In this document: positions 1-6,702 of the stretch, piece by piece
Numbering within the stretch: position 1 is the stretch's first letter
How the letters are laid out: every line of letters begins with the position of its first letter
From: Actinobacteria bacterium UBA3120
GTDB lineage: Bacteria; Actinomycetota; Actinomycetes; S36-B12
DNA length: 18,615 nucleotides
Direction: 5' to 3'
Assembly (NCBI GenBank): GCA_002365735.1
Contig: DEZY01000045.1
Span: forward strand, 2,243-20,857
The notes under the pieces: model-generated
The model's database searches: none
What the model was told of the DNA's origin: nothing
The model's input: only the letters and a program-made list of their open reading frames with translations
Made by a program: the position numbers and the translations under genes

Positions 1-275
1 AACCTGCAGAGCATTCAACGTACCAAATGCCACCGGCCTCACATCTTCGAGCTGGCCAGCACCAAAGCTTGCTACCGAGGCAGGAGGAAGCGCGCCAAAT
101 TGATCTGCACTCCCCACGCCTGTGCATTCGTGTCACCCAGCTGCGCAAGTGTCACGGCTAATGACTCCTTGGTGGCCGAGCGGGTCTGGTCATTGCCGCA
201 CACCGACACATTCATCACAATCGCGAGCGTCGCTGCAAGTGCAATAACACGCAGAGTGCTTGGCACAACCTTCAC
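1..275 (-). pseudogene. Putative exported protein, frameshifted and truncated by the window edge
   Basis: A GTG at 275 opens a minus-strand frame whose N-terminus looks like a signal peptide: Lys2 and Arg9, a hydrophobic stretch at residues 10-25, then Cys26 (V-S-V-C, a poor lipobox). The frame stops after 67 residues near 72. Another minus-strand frame is open from about residue 50 of this one down to base 1 and reads like protein (ADQFGALPPASVASFGAGQ). Adding one base to the CCCC run at 112-115 would join the two as ...AQAWGSADQFGALPP.... This suggests one secreted protein interrupted by a single-base deletion or an assembly error. The family is not recognised and the 3' end lies outside the window. 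It could also simply be a non-coding frame. Confidence 0.4.
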
Positions 276-340
276 CAGTCCACGTGATCGCCACTCAATG
301 AAGTGACGCTCGGGGACATAGTTTTAGCGGACTTTGCTAG

Positions 341-346
341 TACCCT
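341..346 (+). promoter_or_regulatory. Candidate -10 box for leaderless CoA-transferase mRNA
   Basis: TACCCT matches the actinobacterial -10 pattern TANNNT and ends exactly 6 bases before the GTG start at 353. Transcription would therefore begin at the start codon. There is no convincing Shine-Dalgarno sequence before this start, which supports a leaderless mRNA. No clear -35 box is seen. Confidence 0.45.
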
Positions 347-352
347 GCAAGA

Positions 353-1444
353 GTGAGTATCAAAAGAGAGTCTCAGCTGCTAGCCGGAGTCGTGGTTGTT
401 GATCTAAGTTCAAATATTGCCGCACCGTTCACTGGCGCGATACTGGCCGATTTGGGTGCTGACGTTGTGCACATTGAACCGCCTACCGGCGATGACAGCC
501 GCCGCATGTCACCCACGCAGGGTAATGCTTCGGCATATTTCTACGTGGTCAATCGCAATAAGATGATGCAGACGCTTGATCTTCGCGAACAAGCCGACCG
601 GGACTCGCTAATTGAATTGCTCAGGGCTGCTGATGTTTTCGTGAGCAACCTGCGCCCACGCAAACTCACCGAGCTGGGATTAAATGAAGCATCGATTCGT
701 GCTCGATTCCCGCAGTTGATTACAGCCTACCTCAACGCCTACGGGCCTCACCCCGATGAATTGGACCAGGCTGGCTACGACGGAGTAGTTCAGGCCCGAA
801 CTGGGATCATTGGCGTTACCGGTGGGGTGGAGCCTGCTCGGGCTGGTGTTTCCATACTCGACATGGGTGCCGGAATGTGGCTTTCCATCGGCATCATTTC
901 AGCATTGTTTCAGCGCACCCAATCTGGAATCGGTTCAACCGTCTCCACCTCACTTTTCGAAACCGGCGTGAGTTGGAGCTCGTATCACCTGCTCGCCCAT
1001 CAGATTTCAGGAGATGCTTCCGCACGCTCAGGCACTGGCCATCCGGCATTTGCCCCGTACGGGTTATTTCCCACTTCTGACGGAGAAGTAATGATCGGCG
1101 TGGGTGGAGATACCATTTTCGAACGACTGGTCGGCGCGATCGGAAAACATGACCTGGCCAAGGACCCACGATTCGTCACAAATATGGTCAGAGTCGCCAA
1201 TCAAGACCAGCTTCGTGAATTACTTTCTGCAGCATTCATAAAATTTTCTACGGTCGACCTCGTCGCGAAACTGCGTGCCGCTGACGTCCCAGTAGACCAA
1301 CTACAGCTGCCCGAAGACTTACTCAAGGACTCCGCAGCCAGCTCCCAACTCACCAAAGTTGTTATTGATGGCCATGATGCTGTAATCCCGGCGCTGCCTT
1401 TGCGAATTAATGGCGAGTATCCGCCGATTAGGTCCCCTTTTTGA
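353..1444 (+). CDS. CaiB/BaiF (class III) CoA-transferase family protein
   Basis: Family III CoA-transferases move CoA between carboxylic acids through an enzyme-bound aspartyl-CoA thioester; the family includes formyl-CoA transferase, CaiB and alpha-methylacyl-CoA racemase. The 363-residue product has the typical N-terminus (GVVVVDLSSNIAAPFTGAIL, then LADLGADVVHIEPP at about 31-44), the NRNK segment at 67-70, and the segment GVSILDMGAGM. Asp170 in that segment aligns with the catalytic Asp of the family. The protein is slightly shorter than the usual 380-430 residues but appears complete. The GTG start at 353 is supported by the -10 box 6 bases upstream. The substrate cannot be told from sequence, and no acyl-CoA dehydrogenase or ligase gene lies nearby. 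The 3' end overlaps the convergent small membrane-protein gene by 17 bp. Confidence 0.88.
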   Translation: MSIKRESQLLAGVVVVDLSSNIAAPFTGAILADLGADVVHIEPPTGDDSRRMSPTQGNASAYFYVVNRNKMMQTLDLREQADRDSLIELLRAADVFVSNLRPRKLTELGLNEASIRARFPQLITAYLNAYGPHPDELDQAGYDGVVQARTGIIGVTGGVEPARAGVSILDMGAGMWLSIGIISALFQRTQSGIGSTVSTSLFETGVSWSSYHLLAHQISGDASARSGTGHPAFAPYGLFPTSDGEVMIGVGGDTIFERLVGAIGKHDLAKDPRFVTNMVRVANQDQLRELLSAAFIKFSTVDLVAKLRAADVPVDQLQLPEDLLKDSAASSQLTKVVIDGHDAVIPALPLRINGEYPPIRSPF

Positions 1445-1679
1445 ACGCAGCAGCCACAATTGCCACCAAGATAGTCGCGATCAAAACTTGGGCTCCGAAC
1501 GTAAGCCAGAAGCCCCACCCCGCGGCACTGCCAACGAGTGCCCCTCCGGCGCCCCCGACAACGCCGATTAAAATCGTGACCAAGCATCCAATCGGCTGCA
1601 TGCTCGGCACCAAAATACGAGCGATTAACCCGATAATAATTCCAACGACGAGTCCGCTGAGTAATCCGCTGATTTCCAT
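1428..1679 (-). CDS. GlsB/YeaQ/YmgE-family small membrane protein
   Basis: An 83-residue hydrophobic, glycine-rich protein with about three membrane segments (residues 4-22, 29-50 and 56-78) and a short basic C-terminus (FKKGT). The N-terminal GLLSGLVVGIIIGLIARILV and the central GGAGGALVG pattern match the GlsB/YeaQ/YmgE family, historically named transglycosylase-associated proteins. These are usually 80-90 residues long and linked to stress responses, but their molecular function is unknown. The ATG at 1679 is preferred; an in-frame TTG at 1691 would add four residues with no better ribosome-binding site. The gene is convergent with the CoA-transferase gene and the two coding ends overlap by 17 bp, so no separate terminator is present between them. 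Confidence 0.82.
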   Translation of the reverse strand: MEISGLLSGLVVGIIIGLIARILVPSMQPIGCLVTILIGVVGGAGGALVGSAAGWGFWLTFGAQVLIATILVAIVAAAFKKGT

Positions 1680-1845
1680 AGGGCAACTCAACCACTAAGT
1701 AGCCAAGTCACACAAGCGCCCCGGCCAAAAGATCTGTCGGAAATTATCTATTTAGACCCCTCAATGCATTCTCACTGACTGCACACGCCGGCTGGAGACC
1801 GAAGGGGCGTCACCGAGTCGCTGTTCGCCCATGCTTTTAGGCCAG

Positions 1846-1851
1846 TAGGCT
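1846..1851 (+). promoter_or_regulatory. Candidate -10 box for leaderless small membrane-protein mRNA
   Basis: TAGGCT (TANNNT) ends exactly 6 bases before the GTG at 1858, the same geometry as at 341-346. No Shine-Dalgarno sequence is seen and no convincing -35 box is visible. Confidence 0.45.
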
Positions 1852-1857
1852 TCACTC

Positions 1858-2145
1858 GTGAGTATTGCTATCGAGACCGTCGTTTTCTTCGCAATCGCCT
1901 TCGTTATTTTCGGGCTCGTTTTCGTCCTGCTTGGCCTATCGAGTGAACGAGGGTACTGGTCCCAGCGTGACCCTTCAGGCGATGCTCGCAAGGCGGCAAC
2001 CGGATTTCACACTGTTTACCATCGGGCGTTCAGGATCGCCGCTGGGGAATACCGCGCACCTTTACGCATCGCGGCAATTGGTGTTGTGCTGTGGTATTTC
2101 GCGATTGCCGCGTTAATTCTTGCTGGCCTCATGGCCGTGAGTTAG
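1858..2145 (+). CDS. Small two-helix membrane protein of unknown function
   Basis: The gene encodes 95 residues with two predicted membrane helices (about 8-27 and 71-92) joined by a polar loop of about 43 residues rich in Arg and Gly (SSERGYWSQRDPSGDARKA, then FHTVYHRAFRIAAGEYRAP). The reading frame is credible because of its membrane-protein composition and because the GTG start lies 6 bases after a TANNNT box. The family is not recognised and no function is assigned. The neighbours are an unrelated GlsB-like gene transcribed divergently and, downstream, a broken reading frame on the other strand. It does not appear to belong to an operon. T-runs at 2167-2172 and 2235-2241 follow the gene, but neither is directly preceded by a convincing stem. 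Confidence 0.6.
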   Translation: MSIAIETVVFFAIAFVIFGLVFVLLGLSSERGYWSQRDPSGDARKAATGFHTVYHRAFRIAAGEYRAPLRIAAIGVVLWYFAIAALILAGLMAVS

Positions 2146-2256
2146 GCACTCTATTTACTCTCGTTCTTTTTTGAGGACGAACAACGCCCTCCCCATTCGC
2201 CTACCGCAACGGCGGTCCTGGCCACCACATAGCCTTTTTTTGAGCCGATCATTTCG

Positions 2257-2593
2257 TCATTTCGGTCGGGTGATCATTGCCAGGACAGTAGTCGCCGCCG
2301 TCGCCCCCAACCAGATAATCTGTAGGATCCAGCCCGGTGGCCCAAATGTCCAAGCGGTATCTGATGTCCCCGCATTTAGGGCCAAAAATGTGATCCCCGC
2401 GTCTTCTCGTAACTCTTTGCCTCGAGTCAGGCACCACACACTGTCGCGTCCCTGTGCCACTAATCACAAATTGATCTTGCAGAGTTGCGACCTCGGCTAG
2501 ATCATCAGCATTTGTCGGATGGCCAGAAGCCAATTTTATAATGTGATCAAACTGGTATTCGGTTTCAGTACGCGCAACATTTCCGACATTCAC
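2257..2593 (-). pseudogene. Small single-helix membrane protein, apparently frameshifted by one base
   Basis: From the GTG at 2593 a plausible hydrophilic sequence is read (ETEYQFDHIIKLASGHP, then DDLAEVATLQDQFVISGTG). This frame then becomes protein-unlike. The frame shifted by one base continues with RDSVWCLTRGKELREDAG and ends in a convincing membrane segment (GWILQIIWLGATAATTVLAM) and ITRPK before a TGA at 2257. Removing one base from the CCC run at 2450-2452 joins them into a single reading frame of about 111 codons. An AAGG lies just upstream of the GTG. The family is not recognised. The break may be a real mutation or a sequencing error; a pair of chance frames is the third possibility. 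Confidence 0.45.
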
Positions 2594-2774
2594 CTACCTT
2601 GGAGCTGTGTCAATTTCTCCATTTTAGGCGCGCACAACCTGAGCCACCGGGAACATCTCCACCGTGACAATAAATAGGTCCAAATCTCCCAATAAATCAA
2701 TCGCCAGGCCGGTAGGCATTGGTCTCCCCTTCACGCACCCGGCAGGCGGCATGACATCAGATCCCGATCCCAAC

Positions 2775-3959
2775 TCACCGTCTTATTAACGTAGGGATGC
2801 TCTCAAAACCACGAATAACGTGTGACGGGTATCGAACGGGGGAACCGGTTAGTTCAAAATTGGGCAGGGCCGAAAGAAGCTCCCCTATTCCAACACGCGT
2901 CTCTAGTCGAGCCAATGGCATGCCCACACAAAAGTGAATACCCTCACCAAATGCAAGATTCCGACTGCCATCACGGGAGAGAACCAACTCATCTGGGTTG
3001 TCAAACACCCGAGGATCTCGGTTTCCTGAAGCAAAAATCATGAGGACCCGGGAATCAGGGGGAAGCGTAATTCCGTGAAGGGTCACCTCTCGAGTCGTTA
3101 CTCGCGCCAACCATTGAGCCGGCGCGTCGAAGCGAAGAAACTCGTCAATCACAGTACTTGAGGGACCACCGTGATCCGATGAAAGTTCCTCCCCGGTCAC
3201 CTGACCAGTGCCAAGTGCATGCACCATGTTGCCCAAAAGGCTCGTTGTTGTTTCCATTCCGGCAGCGACAAGAAGCAGGGTCAAACCTTGCACCTCCTCA
3301 AGATCCATCGTCCCACCGTCTATTGCGCGAGCCATGTCTCCGAAGACATCGTCAGAATAAGCTCCGCCCCGCTGCCCCTGTACTAATGATTCAAAGAAGG
3401 CCACCAGCTCCGCTCTGAGTTCGTATGCCCGCGGAGAAGGCCCGGATTCTCCAGGCGGGCGGCTCAACATCTGTAGACCAGCTTGAGTAGTCCAATTTAG
3501 GTCCGATTCAGGAATACCAAGAATGCGAAAAATTGTTGCAATGGGGAGTTTCTGAGTGAATTCTGTTGCCAAATCAACGTGCTCCTGCTCCAGAAATTCC
3601 CCGATCAGATGCCGCGCTGTCGTTCGCACAATCTCCTCATAAGACTTTATGTTCTTATTGAGAAACCGTGGCGCCAAAACTTTCCGCAGAACATCATGGC
3701 GAGGTGGATCCAATTCTTGAATACTGCCAGGACCAAAAAATTGCACATACGAGCCCAGCTCGACACCCTTGGCGCTAGAAAATGTTTCCCAATCTCGAAG
3801 GCCCTCCTTGATATCTGTGTACCGAGATAGAGCCCACACGTCATGTCGGGCAACGTGATAAAGCGGAAACTCCTCCCGCAAACGCCCATACGACGGGTAC
3901 GGATTCTCGTGAGACTCCTCAGAGACGGGATCGTAAACGGGATCAGGATCTTCGATCAT
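2775..3959 (-). CDS. Cytochrome P450 monooxygenase
   Basis: A 394-residue soluble bacterial P450 (usual length about 390-420). All the hallmark motifs are present: the I-helix oxygen-activation motif AAGMETTTSL at 232-241, the K-helix ExxR as EFLR at 273-276, and the haem loop FGEGIHFCVG at 337-346 with the proximal ligand Cys344. Also typical are DPPRHDVLRK at 84-93 and GNRDPRVFDNPDEL at 312-325. P450s of this class insert one oxygen atom into a substrate using electrons from a ferredoxin and its reductase. Neither partner gene is in the window, so they must be encoded elsewhere. The substrate is unknown. The ATG at 3959 fits the N-terminus and lies 8 bases after a TAACCT box with a TTGACA further upstream. 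Confidence 0.95.
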   Translation of the reverse strand: MIEDPDPVYDPVSEESHENPYPSYGRLREEFPLYHVARHDVWALSRYTDIKEGLRDWETFSSAKGVELGSYVQFFGPGSIQELDPPRHDVLRKVLAPRFLNKNIKSYEEIVRTTARHLIGEFLEQEHVDLATEFTQKLPIATIFRILGIPESDLNWTTQAGLQMLSRPPGESGPSPRAYELRAELVAFFESLVQGQRGGAYSDDVFGDMARAIDGGTMDLEEVQGLTLLLVAAGMETTTSLLGNMVHALGTGQVTGEELSSDHGGPSSTVIDEFLRFDAPAQWLARVTTREVTLHGITLPPDSRVLMIFASGNRDPRVFDNPDELVLSRDGSRNLAFGEGIHFCVGMPLARLETRVGIGELLSALPNFELTGSPVRYPSHVIRGFESIPTLIRR

Positions 3960-3967
3960 AGTGAGAA

Positions 3968-3994
3968 AGGTTAGTGCACCGAGTCACGTGTCAA
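3968..3994 (-). promoter_or_regulatory. Promoter of the P450 gene (TTGACA, 15 bp, TAACCT)
   Basis: On the minus strand a perfect -35 hexamer TTGACA (3989-3994) is followed after 15 bp by TAACCT (3968-3973), which is 8 bases from the ATG at 3959. The spacer is short, but both boxes are good. The mRNA would be leaderless or have only one or two leader bases. This is the only candidate promoter in the window with a consensus -35 box. Confidence 0.5.
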
Positions 3995-4259
3995 AAGCTC
4001 CACCGTCGGTGAGGACAAACAGGGCCGCGCGTGTCGTGAAGGGAGCAGCACATCTACACACGCGCTCACAACGTACACCCGACAGCGCAGCAGCGTTCCC
4101 ACAATGTGTGTAGGACCCCTAGACTTTCCGGTTTAACGCTCCCGGAGTTATCCTCCAAGAGGTGTCAGTACCTAGCCACCTCCTGCCACTAATGAAATAT
4201 TTGCTGCGACTCCATTTTCACCAGGGAAATTCGAGCATCCGCGGCAAGTGCTTAAACAA
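3995..4259. other. Non-coding stretch between the P450 promoter and the tRNA hairpin
   Basis: With the promoter and hairpin on either side, this fills a gap of 344 bases between the P450 start and the tRNA. No credible gene is seen. An 8-bp inverted repeat, CTACACAC (4054-4061) and GTGTGTAG (4106-4113), has a 44-base spacer; it could be a split operator or chance. The plus-strand frame beginning near 4162 runs through the antisense of the tRNA and is not believed. Confidence 0.4.
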
Positions 4260-4301
4260 CGAATCCCCTCACAATCTGGCGAGAGATTATGGGGGGATTC
4301 G
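4260..4301 (-). terminator. Hairpin downstream of tRNA-Pro, probable terminator
   Basis: CGAATCCCC (4260-4268) and GGGGATTCG (4293-4301) form a perfect 9-bp stem. Inside the 24-base loop AATCT and AGATT can pair as a further 5-bp stem. On the minus strand the hairpin begins three bases after the tRNA and is followed by TTGTTT, a modest T-tract. It could end the tRNA transcript. The long interrupted loop is unusual for a textbook intrinsic terminator, so another structural role is possible. Confidence 0.45.
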
Positions 4302-4303
4302 AG

Positions 4304-4377
4304 TCGGGCTGACAGGAATTGAACCTGCGACCTTCCGACCCCCAGCCGGACGCGCTACCAAACTGCGCCACAGCCCG
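4304..4377 (-). tRNA. tRNA-Pro, anticodon GGG
   Basis: The 74 bases fold as a complete cloverleaf on the minus strand. The acceptor stem pairs CGGGCTG with CAGCCCG and the D stem pairs GCGC with GCGC. The anticodon stem pairs TCCGG with TCGGA (one G-U pair) around the loop CTGGGGG, and the T arm is GCAGG-TTCAATT-CCTGT. The anticodon GGG reads the proline codon CCC (and CCU by wobble). The discriminator base is A and the CCA end is not encoded. It lies between der and the accessory genes, with its 3' end towards the latter. Confidence 0.95.
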
Positions 4378-4391
4378 CGACACGACTCATA

Positions 4392-4397
4392 ACCCTA
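4392..4397 (-). promoter_or_regulatory. Possible -10 box for tRNA-Pro
   Basis: TAGGGT (TANNNT) on the minus strand lies 14 bases before the mature tRNA 5' end, which would give a 5' leader of about 7 bases for RNase P to remove. No -35 box is clear. The tRNA could instead be read through from der, whose stop is about 60 bases upstream. Confidence 0.3.
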
Positions 4398-4438
4398 TCT
4401 CATGGGCATGAATCAGCTTTCATGACTAAGGACGACTA

Positions 4439-5902
4439 CTAGCGGCGGGAGCGTTTTTCACGAACACGCATAACGATCCGAATTGGCGTACCGTCGAAAC
4501 CGAAGTCCTCGCGCAATCTACGCTCAATGAAGCGCCGATACCCGGCTTCAAGGAACCCAGTGGTGAAAAGAGCAAAAGTCGGTGGGCCCGCTGACACTTG
4601 AGTACCGAAAAGGATCCGCGGCTGCTTGCCACCGCGGAGCGGATGCGGGTGAGCTGCCGTAAGGTCTGCGATGAACCTGTTCAGTGCACCAGTAGGGACC
4701 CGGGAATCCCAGTTATCCAAGGCCAACTCAAGACCCGGAGCCAGCTTTTCGACGTGGCGTTTAGTTTTCGCTGAAATATTTACGGTGGGCGCCCACGCGA
4801 CCGAAGCAAGATCGCGATCAATCTCCTTAGCCAGATACACGCGACGATCCTTGTCAGTCAAATCCCACTTATTGAACGCAATCACAAGTGCCCTGCCCGC
4901 GTCGATCACCATCGCGATAATTCGCTGATCTTGTTCGCTCAGTGGTTCGGATGCATCAACAAGAACGATCGCGACTTCAGCCCGATCAAGTGCAGCTTGG
5001 GTCCGAAGCGTTGCGTAGTACTCGTGCCCGGAAGCCTCCTTCGCCCTGCGCCTGATGCCAGCCGTGTCAACAAACCACCACAAACGATCCTTGATCTCAA
5101 CCAGTTCGTCAACCGGGTCCACTGTTGTTCCAGCCACATCATCCACGACCACCCGAGATGATCCTGCGAGCGCATTCAGCAGAGAGGATTTACCCACATT
5201 GGGCTTTCCCAGTAGTGCGACCCGACGGGGAGCACCTTCTTTTCTCTGACCCGATCCGGTTTCCGGCAGCGCTTTTACCACTGCATCAAGGAGGTCACCC
5301 GAGCGACGCCCGTGCAAACCAGAAACGGGTTGCGGCTCCCCTAGCCCCAAACTCCACAGGGCCGTCGCTTCAAGCTCGGCATTGTGATCATCAGCCTTAT
5401 TCGCGACCAAGATTGCGGGTTTACCAGATTTGCGGATCACATCAACAACATATTCATCCGTTGTCGTGGCTCCCACCATCGCATCAACAACAAAAACAAT
5501 TACGTCGGACTCATTAATTGCCCGCTCCGCCTGAGCCGCAATCTGGGCATGAATGCCACGTGAATTGCGTTCCCAGCCGCCAGTGTCCATGACCAAGAAT
5601 TTTTTGCCGTTCCACTCTGCTTCGTAACTCACCCGGTCGCGGGTAACACCTGGTACATCTTCGACAACAGCTTCTCTCCGGCCAATAATGCGGTTCACCA
5701 GAGTTGACTTGCCCACGTTGGGGCGACCCACAATTGCCACAACCGGCAGGTTCGCGGTCGAACCCAACTCGGCGAGATCGGCGTCAAATTCGCCAAATTC
5801 CTCACGAACAGCTTCAAATGCGGCGGCAAGTAGCGCGTCTTCATCCATCGGTTCGAAATCGGAATCCTCAGGATCTACTGAGCTCACTTCGTTCTCATCC
5901 AT
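4439..5902 (-). CDS. der: Ribosome biogenesis GTPase Der (EngA)
   Basis: Der is a double-GTPase protein needed for maturation of the 50S ribosomal subunit. From the ATG at 5902 the product is 487 residues. The first G domain has GRPNVGKS at about 59-66, DTGG at 106-109 and NKAD at 168-171. The second has GKPNVGKSS at 232-240, DTAG at 279-282 and NKWD at 344-347. A KH-like C-terminal domain ends in a basic tail (RVREKRSRR). The acidic N-terminal extension of about 50 residues before the first G domain is usual in actinobacterial Der. The frame is open upstream to a TTG at 5992, but the added residues do not look like the family. The ATG leaves a gap of 122 bases after cmk, and the ribosome-binding site is weak. 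The cmk-der pairing is conserved in Actinomycetota. Confidence 0.95.
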   Translation of the reverse strand: MDENEVSSVDPEDSDFEPMDEDALLAAAFEAVREEFGEFDADLAELGSTANLPVVAIVGRPNVGKSTLVNRIIGRREAVVEDVPGVTRDRVSYEAEWNGKKFLVMDTGGWERNSRGIHAQIAAQAERAINESDVIVFVVDAMVGATTTDEYVVDVIRKSGKPAILVANKADDHNAELEATALWSLGLGEPQPVSGLHGRRSGDLLDAVVKALPETGSGQRKEGAPRRVALLGKPNVGKSSLLNALAGSSRVVVDDVAGTTVDPVDELVEIKDRLWWFVDTAGIRRRAKEASGHEYYATLRTQAALDRAEVAIVLVDASEPLSEQDQRIIAMVIDAGRALVIAFNKWDLTDKDRRVYLAKEIDRDLASVAWAPTVNISAKTKRHVEKLAPGLELALDNWDSRVPTGALNRFIADLTAAHPHPLRGGKQPRILFGTQVSAGPPTFALFTTGFLEAGYRRFIERRLREDFGFDGTPIRIVMRVREKRSRR

Positions 5903-6024
5903 GTCGCTGCTCGCTCTGCCCTTCAGGATTTCAATTGAACCTGCTTGCTCCGGCGCCCTTGCGGCGACTCCCCAAAGTACACAGGGGCGCAACCTTCGCC
6001 TACAGAGGGCTCAGCCAATGGTGT

Positions 6025-6702
6025 TTATGGATAGGTTTGGTGCGCCATTTGGACCAATTGGTCCACAACCTGATCCAAGGTCAGATCGCTCGTGTCCAGT
6101 ATTTGGGAATCAGCAGCTGGCTTGAGGGGTGAGTGTTCGCGCCCGGTATCCTTTGCATCACGGACCAAAATCGCCTGCTGCGTATCCGCAATTTTCTTCG
6201 CATCCGCTTCCGGGTCCACCTCCAAACTGCGCCTTCGTGCCCGAGCCTCGGGCGAAGCCGTGAGAAAAACTTTGAGGGCAGAGTCAGGCAGGACAACGGT
6301 GCCAATGTCGCGACCTTCAATAACGATCCCAACACCCGATGCCGACACGGCTGCACGTTGAAGTTTTACCAGAAGCTCACGCACATAAGGCACGGCACTT
6401 ACCGCGCTCACCGCCGCGGTCACTTCCGGTGAACGAATAGCGCTTGTGACGTCGTGGCCATTTGCCGAGATGCTAAAATTCATTGGATCCGTTGTTGCAC
6501 GAATTGTTGTGCTTGCTGCCTGCTGAGAGATTGCGGCGGGGTCATTGAGGTCAATTCGCGCGTGCAGCATCGCCCACGTGATCGCCCGGTACATGGCACC
6601 GGTATCCAGCATTGCCCAGCCCAAGCTCTGCGCGACCGCGCGACTCACGGAGGATTTCCCTGAACCTGCTGGACCGTCTAACGCCAAAATTTTTGTTGTC
6701 AT
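6025..6702 (-). CDS. cmk: Cytidylate kinase
   Basis: This enzyme phosphorylates CMP and dCMP to the diphosphates with ATP and recycles cytidine nucleotides from RNA and lipid turnover. The 225-residue product matches the usual length. It shows the P-loop GPAGSGKSS at 10-18, DTGAMYR at 33-39, the segment IEGRDIGTVV with GRDIGT at 130-135, and the C-terminal REHSPLKPA segment typical of the family. The ATG at 6702 overlaps the tyrA stop as ATGA, which predicts translational coupling. The der gene follows after a 122-base gap. Confidence 0.96.
   Translation of the reverse strand: MTTKILALDGPAGSGKSSVSRAVAQSLGWAMLDTGAMYRAITWAMLHARIDLNDPAAISQQAASTTIRATTDPMNFSISANGHDVTSAIRSPEVTAAVSAVSAVPYVRELLVKLQRAAVSASGVGIVIEGRDIGTVVLPDSALKVFLTASPEARARRRSLEVDPEADAKKIADTQQAILVRDAKDTGREHSPLKPAADSQILDTSDLTLDQVVDQLVQMAHQTYP

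Noticed and set aside
1201..1695. A long minus-strand frame (164 codons) opposite the end of the CoA-transferase gene.
   Set aside because: It overlaps both the CoA-transferase and the GlsB-like gene in other frames and its product is Arg/Trp/Ser-rich without family resemblance.
2161..2241. Possible terminator for the small membrane-protein gene ending at 2145.
   Set aside because: T-runs exist at 2167-2172 and 2235-2241, and a 5-bp stem (ACCGC with GCGGT, near 2203-2216) lies between them, but no stem is placed directly before a T-run.
4054..4113. Inverted repeat CTACACAC / GTGTGTAG with a 44-base spacer upstream of the P450 gene.
   Set aside because: Eight bases at this separation in a low-complexity CA/TG context are easily explained by chance; it is mentioned only in the intergenic entry.
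4162..4392. A plus-strand frame of 76 codons ending in VGLTGIEPATFRPPAGRATKL.
   Set aside because: Its second half is the antisense translation of tRNA-Pro, a well-known source of false hypothetical proteins. The first half shows no coding character.
5125..5517. A 130-codon plus-strand frame within der.
   Set aside because: It lies opposite the highly conserved Der G domains and its His/Pro/Arg-rich translation is typical of an antisense shadow.
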